Assembly (NCBI GenBank): GCA_031216445.1 | Contig: CM062215.1 | Location: 8,248,501 to 8,312,500 of the forward strand | Reading direction: 5' to 3' | Source of the DNA: Lateolabrax maculatus | Taxonomy: Eukaryota > Chordata > Actinopteri > Acropomatiformes > Lateolabracidae | DNA: 64,000 bases | Shown here: in pieces, positions 42,719 to 55,123 of the stretch | Numbering within the stretch: position 1 is the stretch's first letter | How the letters are laid out: each line of letters opens with the position of its first letter | Made by a program: the position numbers and the translations under genes | The notes under the pieces: generated by a model | Told to the model about the DNA's origin: nothing | Database searches by the model: none | The model's input: only the letters and a program-made list of their open reading frames with translations

Positions 42719-44755
42719 TTTTTCTGTTTTTTTGAGTTTTAAATGATGTGTTGAATATGTCGGTTAAAACATTAGGGCACATGTTCTTAGTGCACGGCAA
42801 GCTTCACATTCACCCTCATCGTGGTCTTTCTCACGTCCTCTGTATACACAAGTGCCAGGTCCTCTGAGGAGAGGGGAGGCTGCTTTAATGACTGGCTCTA
42901 TTGAGAAGATCAAAGCAAATGGCAACCACACACATATTGATGCAGGCATTCTTGCTTTTTGTAGTACATGATTGCCCGCCACATGTCTATGTGGTTGTTA
43001 TTTGTATTGAGGAGTCTTTCCGGGCTTTACTTTATGCTATTGTTTTGTGTCCGTGATGGCTGCTTTCCATCTAGCTCCTGTGGTGTTACACAGTTCCACC
43101 AACACGACTGAAAGCAACTATTTTGGCTTAAAGTCACCCTAATGACTTTATCTTTGTCATCACAGCATGATCGACTGATTTAAACATATTACCCTTTTTA
43201 GTATGGTTCTCGTGGTTGTTATGTGTCAGTACCGGTGCTCGAACTGGAAAGCAGCTACAGTTTCATCAGTCTGTATTCAACAAGTGATTTTACTGATGAT
43301 TTGAGTCTCTCAATCAACTGGGAGTACGAATGATATAAAAGTGGTCTTGATGTTCAAGATGGAGCCAGAGAGGGCTTGTAGCTACCAAGGATGTTTGAAT
43401 CCAAAGATATTAAAGTAGAATGTTTCCCCACATGCAATAAGTATTATGGCTAAATATGCGCCTTATCTTTGGTTCCCTGCTTCTGCTGCTGATGGAGTGT
43501 ATTTAAGACGATGGCCACCTGTTTGAAGAAACGAGCTACTCAAGGGCTTATCAAGGTCAAACTGAATTTGTTATCAGTAATCATGAAAAGGGTGTCAATG
43601 TATTATTGTCGCTATCGTCTTACTTCTTGGCACATGGTTATTAGCGAGTGAGAAGTGAAAGATTCAGTGCGGCTGTCTAACTGTCAGAGATATGATCAGG
43701 AACACAATAGAGCAGAAAAAAGCAAGAAGACTTATCCCCCTTCAACAAATGAACGGATACTGGATGTCCAAAAAAAACTTGAAATTCTGGAAAAAATAGT
43801 CCTCCCTTAAAAATCCCACAATGAAAGCTTATCCCGTCAAGCATCTCATAGTGCACCATTTTTTAAAGAAAAGCTCATCCAAAAGGTGCTGTCACCTGCC
43901 CCTCATTCTTTGATTGTTTTTTCCTCAAGCATCCACTTTCTCCCCTCCCTGACAGCGTTTCCTCCTCGGCGGATTCATCCAAAATTCAATTACTTTCGAG
44001 GAAGGTTCAGCAAGAGAAATGGGGCACTCTCTCAACACTCCTGGGGCTCGGAGTTGGCCCTTAGGAATGCATCTCCCTCTCACATTTGCACACAAACAAT
44101 TTCAGCAATCGAGGACTGAGGCTTTACTGCTTTACTACAGCTCGCCAGGTGAGTATTAGGGTGATGATTTATATGGAGCTCTCATTTCAAGTCTCTCTTG
44201 CTCTGTCACACATTTCTTCAGGCTGTTCACACCGGAGGCCCTCGTGCTCAATTCTGAACCACTGTTCATATCTGATGTTTCTGGATGACTGTTCATATCT
44301 TTGTAGGGTGTTACCCAAATCAGATACCAATGGGAACTGACAGCAAGAAGCAATAACAGACATCCAGTTTTGCGCCTACACTTCTCCCCCCTGGAAAACA
44401 TTTCAGTTCTGTGCCTTGGAGTTTTCATTGAACTGAGGTGTAAAATTGAACATTTTGCTTCTTTTTACTCTTCAATGTTGAGCCTTGTCATCCTGCAGTC
44501 TAGGGTGTCACAATTATGAAATTATCTCTTATGTTCATGGTATCAGTAAATAGTACTGTCATCAGTGTCAAAAACATTTCAATGATTAGCCGTTTTCATA
44601 TTTTTTAAATGTATTTAATCTTGGCTTCTTTTTTTTTTAAGACATGTAGGAAGAGCAGTTTTATTTTAAGTCCCCAAATCCAACTCTGATCTGAGCTCTT
44701 AAATATAAGTAGCATTATTAGTCCCATGCCTTGAATCACATAACCCGGTTATTAG

Positions 44756-44770
44756 CCCCCCCCCCCCCCC
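44756..44770. repeat. Poly-C run (C15)
   Basis: Fifteen consecutive C residues. Assembly length here may be unreliable. Confidence 0.95.
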
Positions 44771-45962
44771 AAACCGCTTTCTCCCATGTCACCCCTCTGC
44801 CCCCTTCATCCTACCTCCAGTCGGAAAATTGATATGTACTCTGCTTGGTGAGTTATTAACATTTCTATTTGTGAGGAACACTTTTCAAGCCCTTACACCC
44901 TTGGCTGACGCACACAAACGCCCACACAAGTCTGTGCTCTCTTCACTGAATTATTCCATTTTAGATTATCTAATAACCCTGCAACCACAAGCCTCCATGC
45001 TCTTGACATGCATACAAGAAGTGAGAGAGAGGGAAGAGGATGCTTCTCGAAAGCAATTGACGTCTCTAAACATGTTTAACAACAGAAATGCCTTCAAATA
45101 AATGTTAGTGTTAATGTAAAAATATGCACACGATCCATTTCCTCCCTGGCAACACCGAGAAGAAGAAAAAACAGTACAGAAAATCAAGAGCACAATCAAC
45201 ATATGAATAAGGTACAATGAAAGACATTGTGCCTTGTGTATTTTCATCAGTTGCTAATTTATCTCTGTGTGGTGAGGGTAAAACAGATGAGGCATTTTCA
45301 TGTCAATTGTTTCAGAGACTGTTTTAAAATTGCAAATTCTTGCTGCCTAGTGAGATATTTTAACCTCTGGCTATGACATTGTTCTAAAATGTTATGTTCT
45401 CAGTAGTTAACCACCCAGCTAAAATATGATTCAATATGATTCAAACCCTTATTCAAAATTGCAGGGACAAAATTCTGGTGGAGAAATAATTTATGTGGTT
45501 AACCTGCTAAAAAGAAGTCAAATCTGAGAATGACTCTAAAAAATATCAGAATCAGATAAAAAAATAAATAAAAAATATGAAGATGTGTCATTTGTTTGAA
45601 TTTTAGAATCCAAACGCTCAAAGGAACAATACTGGGACATGACCACAGGGTCTTCACTGCCAGATCCCTGGTACTAATAAAAAATACATTGCAGTGCACT
45701 CCTCTTCAACTTACCACTGAAGCTCAAAAATTCTTCCATCCCAACAATACCACCAACGAAAGTCCTGTTTCTTTACAACTTAAGCAGTTCAGCACAAACT
45801 GTGAGGTCATACATATGACTTCCAAGGTTATTAGTTTTCTAGCTAGGCTGCATCATGTACCTTGATAGAGGAACCTCTGTGGCTCTGGGTTCAGGAAATC
45901 TGTTGTTGCTGTTATCAACTTGCTATATAGAATTCCCCAACATTTACTAAATTTTAAATTCA

Positions 45963-45975
45963 ATATATATATATA
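45963..45975. repeat. Short (AT)n tract
   Basis: About six AT units, ATATATATATATA. Confidence 0.8.
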
Positions 45976-48900
45976 GGAATGCTGAACTCAACAAATGACC
46001 ATATAAACATCTGGTCTTGGAATTAAACTGAGCTATAAGCTTGCCATTTGACCAGAAACCGTTAGGGAGCTGCGTAGAAGTAACAGAAACTGCTCTCTGT
46101 ACCAAATATGGCAGATACAATATATAAGATAATGTATCATTTATATTTTTGGGTCTTGGGAGCTGTTGGCTACCAGTCAGCTTGACAAAATCCCCTTTCA
46201 ACTAATTCTATGGACGAACACAAATGTGCACACACATACAAACTGTCTTTGCAGTCACGTCTAATTCTTAGTCCCATTACCTGAGCTGCCTGCTAACTAG
46301 ATTCTTTATCCTGCCTGGCTGTCAGGGAAATAAGGATGACATTAAATGAACGGAGCTTTCTCTTTGGATATTCCAGGCCAGGGCTAAGAGGGCCGAGGGA
46401 GAGCCCGCTGGAATCACTGAGAGAAAGAGGTGAAAGGGGAGGAGAGGATGAATGAATGCTAGAAAAGGGAGAAGAAGAGAGGACAAGGAGAAGGCAACCA
46501 TGAGAGGCAGTATCATGAGAGGGTGCCAAGTAGCAGAGCATTGAAACATACAGAGGAGAAAATAACTTGGGGATGTTCTCCTAACTGTAGATTTTTGAGC
46601 AAACTATCCATGTTTTGAGATCCTAGTGATACACATCTGAGTTTTACTCAGTCGATTGTCTACATAATTGTATTAAAAAAAAAAATGTGTTGATGTGATT
46701 TAAAAGATTAAACCAATTTTTCTCGTCTACAGAACAAATGTTCCAGTGTTAACAGATGTTGCTTTTTCAAAACACGGACAATTATTAGAGTTTTCAAAGA
46801 GTTGTTTGTTCACTCACAGCTGCTATGGGCACTAAAGCTGCTACTCAAACTGTCTAAGAGTTTTAAATTAACTCTGTTGGGTATGGATTTATATCAAAAC
46901 AGCACAGTGATGATTCACAAGCTGCTAAATTAATACTGACGATTCTGCTCTATCGCTACATCGCAGATCATTTACAATCTTTGAAAGGAATGCTATCAGC
47001 CTCAAAACACACTTTTCTTGTAAACATGTTAGAGGCAATCAATTACCCAGATCATGTAGCACATATAGGACAGTACTGAGATTTTTTAAAGCAAAACTGA
47101 TACTATCAGAACAGCCACTACACACTTATGTTGAGGTAAAAAGAAAAATCTGGCTTGTCCAACAACTTGTACTTTATAACTGCAGCAGCTATGTGATAAG
47201 ATCTGTGTAGACGGACTTGGATTAGCTCTTTCTCAAAGTCACTAGTGTAACAGAATCCGGGAAGTCAGTTAAACTCAAGTGCATGTAGTTTTTTTTTCCC
47301 CAGGCTTGATCTGTACTGCCTGTGTCAATCAAACTCTCAAACATGATCAGAGTTCAAGGTCTGAAATAGGATTCACCTCGAGAGGAAGCACGCTACAGTA
47401 GCTTCTGAATGACACTTGTAAAACCTTGTGCTGCAGGGTTATCTGAAGTCTAACATTAGCTACATCTAACTATAGCAGCAGTAGGTGTACTTCAGAGAAA
47501 CATTCCCAATGCTAAATAAAATGAAAATTCATCAAGCCGAGGTTGAGACTTCCAATAGCAACGATGAGATATTCACGGGCTAAAGCTTTTCTCTCTTTAT
47601 CTCTTTCACACACACAACGTCTAACACACATTCTTACTCAACACCTAAATTTAAATCTGTGACACTGAGACTGATCTGCTGCTGAACCGACAAGTTAACT
47701 CTACAGTATGCTAATGCTATTCATTGGAGAGCATCAAAGTCTGAGTTCTTCAAGCAGCTCTTACTTTAAGTAAGTAAAAACACACTGCATATTTTACAGT
47801 ATAACAGTAGGCAGAGATTTCATTGGATATGTCTTTTTTTCGGTTGGCCTTTAAAAAGAAACAGGAGGCTCGAGATTCTCTTGTACTACAGTGCAGCTCT
47901 TTATAGATTACACAGAAACATAATAAGGCACCAATAAAATGTCTAACATAATGTTCTTAAACCATAAAAATGTAGGTAAGTAAAGGCCTACAACATTGAG
48001 AAATAATGCCTCAGTAGTTTGCCAAATCACTTCAGCTGATACCGCCTTGTCTAAGCAGCAGAACCGTGGGCTGATTCAAGGGGGAACGAAAGAGGATTGT
48101 AAGATTATTAACACAAGTTAATAAACGCCTACCCTACAGCAACTATAATCATTAAGGCTGCTAAACATTTATCTTGCTGATCTTTTCTTTTCAAACCAAC
48201 CACTAGGAAGAATCAACTTGAGCTATAAGCAGAGACAACAAAACAAACAAAGCCTTTGACTAACAATGTGTTTGAAATTGCATTGTCAATTTATCTGACT
48301 TTGTCTGCTGAGGTTGTACACTGCTTGAAAGTACTTCAGCTTTTATCATTGATGAATGCACAGTTAAAGGATAATGATGGATGTGCAGCTTGTGGCTTTC
48401 GAATTATTTGATTGAAATATACAATACATTCGGTTATGAGAGGGAGTTCACTTTGTTGGTTTAAATTTTACTATAAATAAAGCATACATCTCCTCATAGG
48501 ACAGGTGCCCAAACAGCACCTTGGCAAATAACTGTTTATATGTAATATATATTCAAGGGTTTGTACATAGAACAACAAAGCAGAAACACACAAACCCATC
48601 GGTGTGAAAGCTATTTGTCTTCACTGGGCCTTTTCGAAAATGTCCCTCACATGTCTGAACCAAACAGCCCTGCAGGCAAAAATAAACTTAAGTGCTAAGG
48701 TGAGCAGACATGCTGTAGTTACCACTGAGAGCTTAACGGCGCAATGCAAATAAGCATTCACACAATAACAGACGACCCACATCTCCATGCTAGGCAGCCG
48801 AGATCCAATATCCTAGGACAAGGAGTGCTGCGTCCCCAGGCCCCTCTTGTAAAGTGGCCCATAAATCAAGAACCCTGTTGAGAGCTGGTCTCTGTGGGTC

Positions 48901-49865
48901 TGGTCCAGCAGGGGGGGAAACAGAGTCGCGCTCTGGCTGGGAAAAAGGCACACCAGTAACTCTCCTCAGCTTTAATGCAAAGGATGTCTTAGCGGCATAA
49001 AAATATGACCATCATTAGCCAAACTGGGGATTAGATTATTACTTGAATTGTAATGTTTGAATATACAGATGATGCTGTGGCTCAGAGTGTTTAGCCATGC
49101 ATGTAACTGAACTGGGTCTCTATATACGTATTAATGTTGGTTTTAAATTTTAGAGCCAAAATACCTGGCTCTACTTTGGCAGCAATGCACTGGATCGCCA
49201 TCTGCCAAAGCACCATATGGGCCAATCAAATTTGTGCATTCCAGGTGGATTATTTTTAACATAAATGGGGTACATTTATTGTTTACATTGCAAATCACAA
49301 CCAAAAAATGAATGACTTCCTGGATAGTGTTTCATCGTCTCATCTATACATAGCAACACACATTTTCTTTTTTTTAAACTCAACACTATTTTTTAGGTCT
49401 GAACACAGTCATACTGGACTCTGGCTGGGTTGGAAATCACCCATTCATTATTCCTTCGATATTTTATATCCCTACTATTCTTCCTAATAAACACTGGTAA
49501 ATTGAGATTTTGGACACTTTTGAATTATAATATAATAATTTGTGTCATCTGACATGACATTAATTTACACAACCATCAAAGTTTAAGAACAGCATTGTGG
49601 GATTTTAGCAAAAGTGGTGTATATGCTATCATTTAATTTCGGGGCACTATTCAATACATTTTCAGACCCAGCCTCTCTCTGAATCTGACCCATGTTGTAC
49701 TAGAGGCAGGTTGAAATATAGTATAAGATTAACTGTAAACACTATGTAGCCCCAGGTCTGGTGTAGTGGCTAATGACAAATGAACTGCTAATGAAGTGCC
49801 TCTTGATTTCACTCACTATTAATCCCTTGACGTAGTGTTTCTATTTAAGGCCCAGCCTGGTGCGC

Positions 49866-49878
49866 GGGGGGGGGGGGG
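49866..49878. repeat. Poly-G run (G13)
   Basis: Thirteen consecutive G residues following TGCGC. Length may be unreliable in the assembly. Confidence 0.95.
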
Positions 49879-51321
49879 CAGTGCCTGTCAGTTTTCCTAC
49901 AGAAGAAACCCATGTATGCATTCATAGACTGTATGCAAATAGTCTGTGTTCAAGGATATGGGTGGTGCTCCCACTCAAACAGGCGCTGTATATAATAATA
50001 TGAACATTTTCTTTCAACGAATATTTAAAATCCTTTGCTTAGACTACACCAACCTAAATGGGCTTGTAAAAGGCTCTGCTAAATTCCCTGAATAGTTCAA
50101 CACCAGCCACTTAGAATACAGGTCAAAATGTGAATAAAGACTGGTAGTTGTGATAATGTTTTGATAACATTAGAGAGCTGTTCTGCTGTGCGGCTAGCCT
50201 GCAAATGCATTAGCCTGCACAATAATGCAGTCTAGGTCTCCCCCCCGCCGCCAACTTAGATATTGTGCGATTTTTTATTTCCACACCAACGTATGGAATG
50301 TCACAACAAAGCCTTCATGAATGAGTAAGCACAGATCCGATGAAGAGAGGAGGGGAAATGGGAGGAAAAATTGCTCATTTTGCTTCCCCTGGCATGCAAT
50401 TTCCATCCTCTATCCACATCTCTCTAAAAGCTATCTAAAACACATCAGCTTCATCTTTCTAGGCTGGATGGGCCTCAGAGGATCACCTCCAGACATGGCG
50501 CGATGACAGTGGGGCTGAAAAGAAAGGATGAAAATAATAATTCTGCCCTCTTCCTAATAGCAATGGGCTTCTCATTTTACTGCTGATTAAAAAGGGGAAA
50601 AACTCATTTTAAACACCACTTGCCCCTAGCAAAGAAAAATACTGTATATTGAGGTAATTGATCATGCCTCAGATGGTCGTTTCATCAGAGGAAGTGCAAC
50701 ACGAGTATTTCGTAGCCTCTTTCTTCATTTTAGCCATGTTACAATTGACCAGCACAACTTTTAAGCTCCAGGGCATGCTACACTGTGGCTGACCCCGAGT
50801 CCTTTTATTTGCTGCTGTAACAAATGGGAAAATAAAGCACTTTTAAATTGCATTTGACTCTGGTCAACTTCATGCTTTGATCCCCCCAGAGACACACACA
50901 TACAGTACATACACAGAATAGCTCACGTATGTTTTTTCAAGAGTAATAAGGAAAGAAAGTTGGAAATGATGCCATTACCATCCTTTTATTGTGGTATTAC
51001 CTGCACAAAGTAAAGCTTGCATAGCAGTCGCGGACACTAAGCTCAGTTCACATTCATACATGAAGGCATTCAGATCAAGGTCTAAAAAAATAAGTGGTCC
51101 AGGAAAAGGATTTGCAAGGAAGACCATTCTTTTTGCTACCTCTCCACTGAATAATAGGAAGGAAGGACGCAAGGGCCAAAAAGTGAATGGGGGGCCATTT
51201 TTGAAGGCCATTTATTTTTCTATACAGGCTTGTCTTCCATCAGCGAGGGATCGTGGTTGCCATGTTCTCTAAAAGGGACAGAACAAAGGAGTCTTCTCCT
51301 TTTGAATGTGTAACTATATAC

Positions 51322-51330
<9 letters not shown>

Positions 51331-51364
<34 letters not shown>
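51331..51364. repeat. (CA)n microsatellite
   Basis: About 17 uninterrupted CA units, preceded by TATATACACATATATA from about 51315. Confidence 0.95.
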
Positions 51365-51366
<2 letters not shown>

Positions 51367-51814
51367 TTTACCACTGCACGGGTGACAGTGGAGATGAACA
51401 AAAAAAGAAAAAATATATAGGCAACAATTAATGATTATTTCTATTACCAGGTGGTGTAGACTATCAAACTTTTTTCAAGTAATCTGCTGTTTAGACTGTA
51501 AAAAAATCCCAAAAACTGAAAAATGCTTGACACAACATCTGAGAACCATGGTGATGTTCTTAATTGCTTGTTTTGTTTGAGAAGCTGGAACCAGCGAATG
51601 TTGGGCCTTTCTGCTCGACTCCAAACACCTAATGCTAAATAATTAAAATAGTTGTATTTCTGTCAAATGACTAACCCATTAATAATCCACCAATTGTTCT
51701 GGCACTAAATCATACAACAGAAATATTTAGCCCTGATACCTTCATACAATGAACTCTACTGCTATTCTGATTCTGATTATTTATAATGTTTGCCCATCAA
51801 CTTGCTTTATTCTT

Positions 51815-51965
51815 TAATAAGTCGTTCTCAACCTTGGGGTCAGTAGCCCTAAGGGCTCACACGATAAATCTGAGGGGTAACATATTCCTGCTACACAAGC
51901 ACTACATCATTTTACCCCTTTAGGCCTTTAAAAAATACTTCTAAATGTGATAAAGTCTGTGAAAG
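51815..51965. repeat. Possible relic of a hAT-like dispersed repeat
   Basis: The phrases GTTCTCAACCTTGGGGTC, AAATCTGAGGGGT and CTGCTACACAAG occur in the order seen in a vertebrate dispersed repeat that begins 'GTTCTCAACCTTTGGGGTCGGGACCC'. The terminal inverted repeat at the far end was not found. The call rests on remembered wording, not a search. Confidence 0.4.
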
Positions 51966-53989
51966 AAAGAAAAAAACACTATTATGTTGCATCAACTTGC
52001 AAACTGTCACAATTAAACATCGATTTTTCATTAACGTTTGAAAATGCATAGATAGACTGAAATTTTGGTATTCTACCTCGGTAGTCATGATTCTTCTTTG
52101 TATGGGAGAGGCGACGTGCCCAGACATATTGTAATCTGCCTGATCTACCATACTTGTCAATTCATGACATGATGGCTGCAACAAAAATAAATAGCTTTGA
52201 ATCAGATCGATGCCCAATGATTGCGATGGAAAATGGAACGAGCCATAGGGAAAGAGGAATCTCATCTTCACGGGAATTGGATTTTCAAAAGATTTAACTG
52301 AGAGTGTGTGTGTTATGCATGTAGTCCACAGCTTCTAATATTCAGATTTCACAACAGTCAATAAGTCTGCACAGCAATGCCAAGCAGGAATTGAAGGTGC
52401 TCAAGCTGAAGTAAGATATTTGCGCACACACGGTCACACACACACACGCATAAACAAACAAGCTGGATCATCCCTCAGTATTTCCATTTCCCCTTGAGCC
52501 TTATTAATGTAATCTAATAGCCATGATTGAGGTGGCCCCCTCTCCACTTCCTCTCCAACATTCTGCCCCACAAATCCTCATCAATTGCTCCAATCACTCC
52601 TCACACAGAGCCAATATTCCACAGTGAGACAACCGCTATTTCCCACCATATTAATGAACTCTTTCATTTGAAAGCCTTTGACTGCCCGCCCCTTGATTGC
52701 AAAGCCAAGGCCAATAGGCCTTGGTGACAGCTCCTTGAAAATTAAAAGTATCAATCAGGACGGGAAGGGAAAAAGCTTGTGATGTTTTCAGATCTTTCAG
52801 TCTACCAGAGACAGCTTTGTAAGTTGAACGGGGTCAAGTGTTTTTTCAAATGCTTGTCATGGTTTGATTTAGCAAGGAAAATAAAATAAAATGTCAATTA
52901 TTATGGGCAAAAGCCCAACGTTTATCATTTTAGGACACACCATGATGTTGTCAACACCACAAATAACAAGCAACTCATTGTACTGAGTTGCAAATACTGT
53001 AAAACTGTCAGTGCAGCTTTAATGTTCAAGTGTGGAAAATCAGCCATTGGGTTTATTTAAACAGGGAAGCATTTAGATGTGCTATGATGAAGTAGTCAAA
53101 ACTGTGCTTAAAATAAATATGCAAATTAAACAACTTTATTGGTGCATTAACATGCCCTTTAAACCTTAACCTAAATCATCAGGGAGCAGAGGAGGAATCC
53201 AATGCCACTGGGTAAACTTGACCAGTTTAAAAAGGGCCAATGCTGGATGACATAATCTCTGTCTAAATCAATTTCTATGTGAGAGCACTCGACTCAGCTC
53301 AATATGTAGCTGCAGGGCTTCCGTTAAGTGGCCACTGCCACTTACCTATTTATTCATGTGTTGCTGGTTGCTCCTGTGGCAAAGCTTAACCCCAGATGTT
53401 GGAGATGAATCAAGATGTTATAAAAATAACACATAAAACCAAGCAGATATCCCCCTAAAGCAGAAAGTGTCTATAAGAAATTGGAGTGGAAAGACTTAGA
53501 GCAGAGTACGATGCAAGCAGATTATGGGGCAGTTGAAATGTGTTACTGTTGACAAAATTAGAAAATCATAAGTGATAAATGAGGTTCTTAGAGGAGTAAT
53601 ATATTTTCTAAAAGACTGAAAACAGAAGCATCTCTGCAGCAGCCGTTGCTTGATGAAATGGGGACATGCAACTTGTGAGGCTACAGTACCTTCTGTGACT
53701 CATCTCAGGATGCTGTTTCCCCTTTTTCTTAAGCCAGCATCTGCTCTAACTTTACACCTTTATCACTCCCTGCTTTCCAAATATGTTTAACTGGCAAACC
53801 TCAGCCTGGCCAGAGCCAGAGTGGGGCTCCCACATCCATCAGGACAATCATAGGCCATCATCCATCCAAGCAGATGAGGGAAGCAGGAGTGAGAAGAGGA
53901 AATACTTGCAAATACTGAGGAGAGGCACAGAGAGAGCTGACTCGCCAAGCAATCACTCAGCAGAAATAATTTGAAATAACTAAGCCCGG
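51966..53989. other. Intron 1 sequence between the relic repeat and the CpG island
   Basis: No gene. 52490-52800 is complex, repeat-free and has the texture of conserved non-coding DNA. An octamer ATGCAAAT lies at 53119-53126. The frames near 53783-54203 run into the CpG-rich region and show no domain. Confidence 0.4.
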
Positions 53990-54012
53990 GTTCTTCTCGC
54001 CTCCCTCCTCTG

Positions 54013-54150
54013 ACACACGCCCGCGCGCTTTGGGTGTGCGCGCACAAAGTGACACGCACGTGTGCACAAATTCGCATACACCCACTGACACACGCGCACG
54101 CTACCGCACTTCTACAGGCGCGCACACACACAAACACACACACAGACTCA
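54013..54150. repeat. CA/CG-rich alternating purine-pyrimidine tract
   Basis: Broken CA repeats mixed with CpG steps, including GTGTGCGCGCAC (54034-54044) and GGCGCGCACACACACAAAC. It lies about 0.5 kb inside inferred intron 1 and within the CpG island. Such sequence is prone to Z-DNA. Confidence 0.7.
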
Positions 54151-54646
54151 CAAACGCTGCTGACGCACTGGAGCGACATGCAAATGCGCGCAGTGTTACA
54201 CAATTAACGTCGAAAGAAAAATAATGCGTAAAATGAACAGCTCGCGTCCACTGGGACAACGTAATCGCTCTGCGCGGATAATTGTGTTTCACTAAAGAAT
54301 ACAGAAGACTTCAGCAGTCCACTTCAGTGTCGTACTGCAGCCGTGAACACTTCCACTGAGGAGGCTCCGTCCGCAACTAAAGCAAAAAGAGCGACCGGGA
54401 TTCATCCGTAACTGAGGGGAAAACAAGCTCGTTCCAAATGCGCATTTAAGTGCCGCATATTAGGAGATCATGAGTCCGTGTGGGAAAGCGCGTCGATAAG
54501 TGATGCAAATCTGTGCACATGAACTGCCAGCGTCATCCAAATCCATCGGAGGTGCCCAAAAACTGGTTCAAACATATCCACAGAAGGCAGCATGCACATG
54601 TAACCAACTTTGGAAACGTTACGATGAAAGAATGTATTTAACTTAC

Positions 54647-54950
54647 CCACAAGCAGTTTCCAAATGATAGCGTACACTCTGCTGTCAGTTCAGATAGCCC
54701 CACACCATCACGGTGTCTCAGAATCTGTTCTGGTCTACAGAGTAAAGCGGCAACGTTTTAAAAAAAACAAGGAATCCCACCTGTGAAATAGTCCACTTAT
54801 CCAAATACGCAGCGTCTATCCCAAAATTACATATTGCCAGCCTGGACTGGCGCAAATAAGAGCACAAAAAAACACCTGCAGACGGTCACTTTGAAACAGC
54901 AGGAGAGAAGAAAATGAAGAAAACCATGACAGTTATTAGGGGAATGGTCG
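54647..54950 (-). other. il1rapl1: Candidate non-coding exon 1 of il1rapl1 (5'UTR); 5' limit unknown
   Basis: Inside the CpG-rich segment, the minus strand carries a strong donor: CTTGTGG followed by GTAAGT, with the GT at 54645-54646. It faces the exon 2 acceptor about 15.1 kb downstream. IL1RAPL1 is known to begin with an untranslated first exon followed by a short exon carrying the ATG, and this layout matches. The transcription start is not visible. No convincing TATA box was seen, which is normal for a CpG promoter, so the outer boundary given is only a placeholder. The minus-strand reading frame across 54468-54677 starts at GTG and continues through the donor into the intron, so it is not evidence of coding. 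Spliced to exon 2, this exon would add no in-frame codons because of the TAA before the ATG. Confidence 0.55.
54685..54708 (-). CDS. Short upstream ORF in the candidate 5'UTR (7 codons)
   Basis: An ATG at 54706-54708 (minus strand) opens a seven-codon frame, MVWGYLN, that ends at TGA (54685-54687), about 38 nt before the exon 1 donor. If exon 1 is transcribed through this point, the ORF would sit in the 5'UTR and could dampen translation from the il1rapl1 start codon. A chance ATG of this length is common, so function is unproven. Confidence 0.25.
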   Translation of the reverse strand: MVWGYLN

Positions 54951-55123
54951 ACAGAATCAATGAAGGGCTATATCAGAAGAGGCAATTAGTCTGATTGTCC
55001 TGTTAAATCAGCGGCTCAGCGGCTCACGGCCACACAGCCCCGGCAGGTGAGCACCGCGTTAGGCAGGACTACACGAGCGCAAATTTCCAAAGTGATGTGC
55101 AGAAAAAGACACATCGGATGCCG

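Larger units (their letters stand above)
42719..51814. other. Intron 1 sequence without recognised genes
   Basis: 42719-43110 probably holds the decayed remainder of the LINE. 44756-44770 is C15 and 49866-49878 is G13. 45424-45447 is a 12-bp tandem repeat. 48905-48917 resembles a CTCF core. 50320-50730 is complex and repeat-free. Purine-rich DNA fills 46360-46540. No exon was seen. Confidence 0.4.
39553..54646 (-). other. il1rapl1: il1rapl1 intron 1 (inferred)
   Basis: This 15.1-kb interval lies between the candidate exon 1 donor and the exon 2 acceptor. I see no other exon-like coding segment in it. It holds a LINE reverse-transcriptase relic (42344-42718), a hAT-like relic near 51815-51965, C15 and G13 runs, a CA microsatellite (51331-51364), and complex repeat-free blocks at 50320-50730 and 52490-52800. 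If exon 1 lies elsewhere, the intron boundary on the right changes. Confidence 0.55.

Noticed and set aside
53787..54203. 138-codon minus-strand frame rich in Cys and Val at the CpG island
   Set aside because: The Cys/Val repeats are the translation of CA/CG repeats, not a protein domain.
54468..54677. 69-codon minus-strand frame across the exon 1 donor
   Set aside because: It begins with GTG, has an in-frame stop just upstream and reads through a strong GTAAGT donor into the intron.
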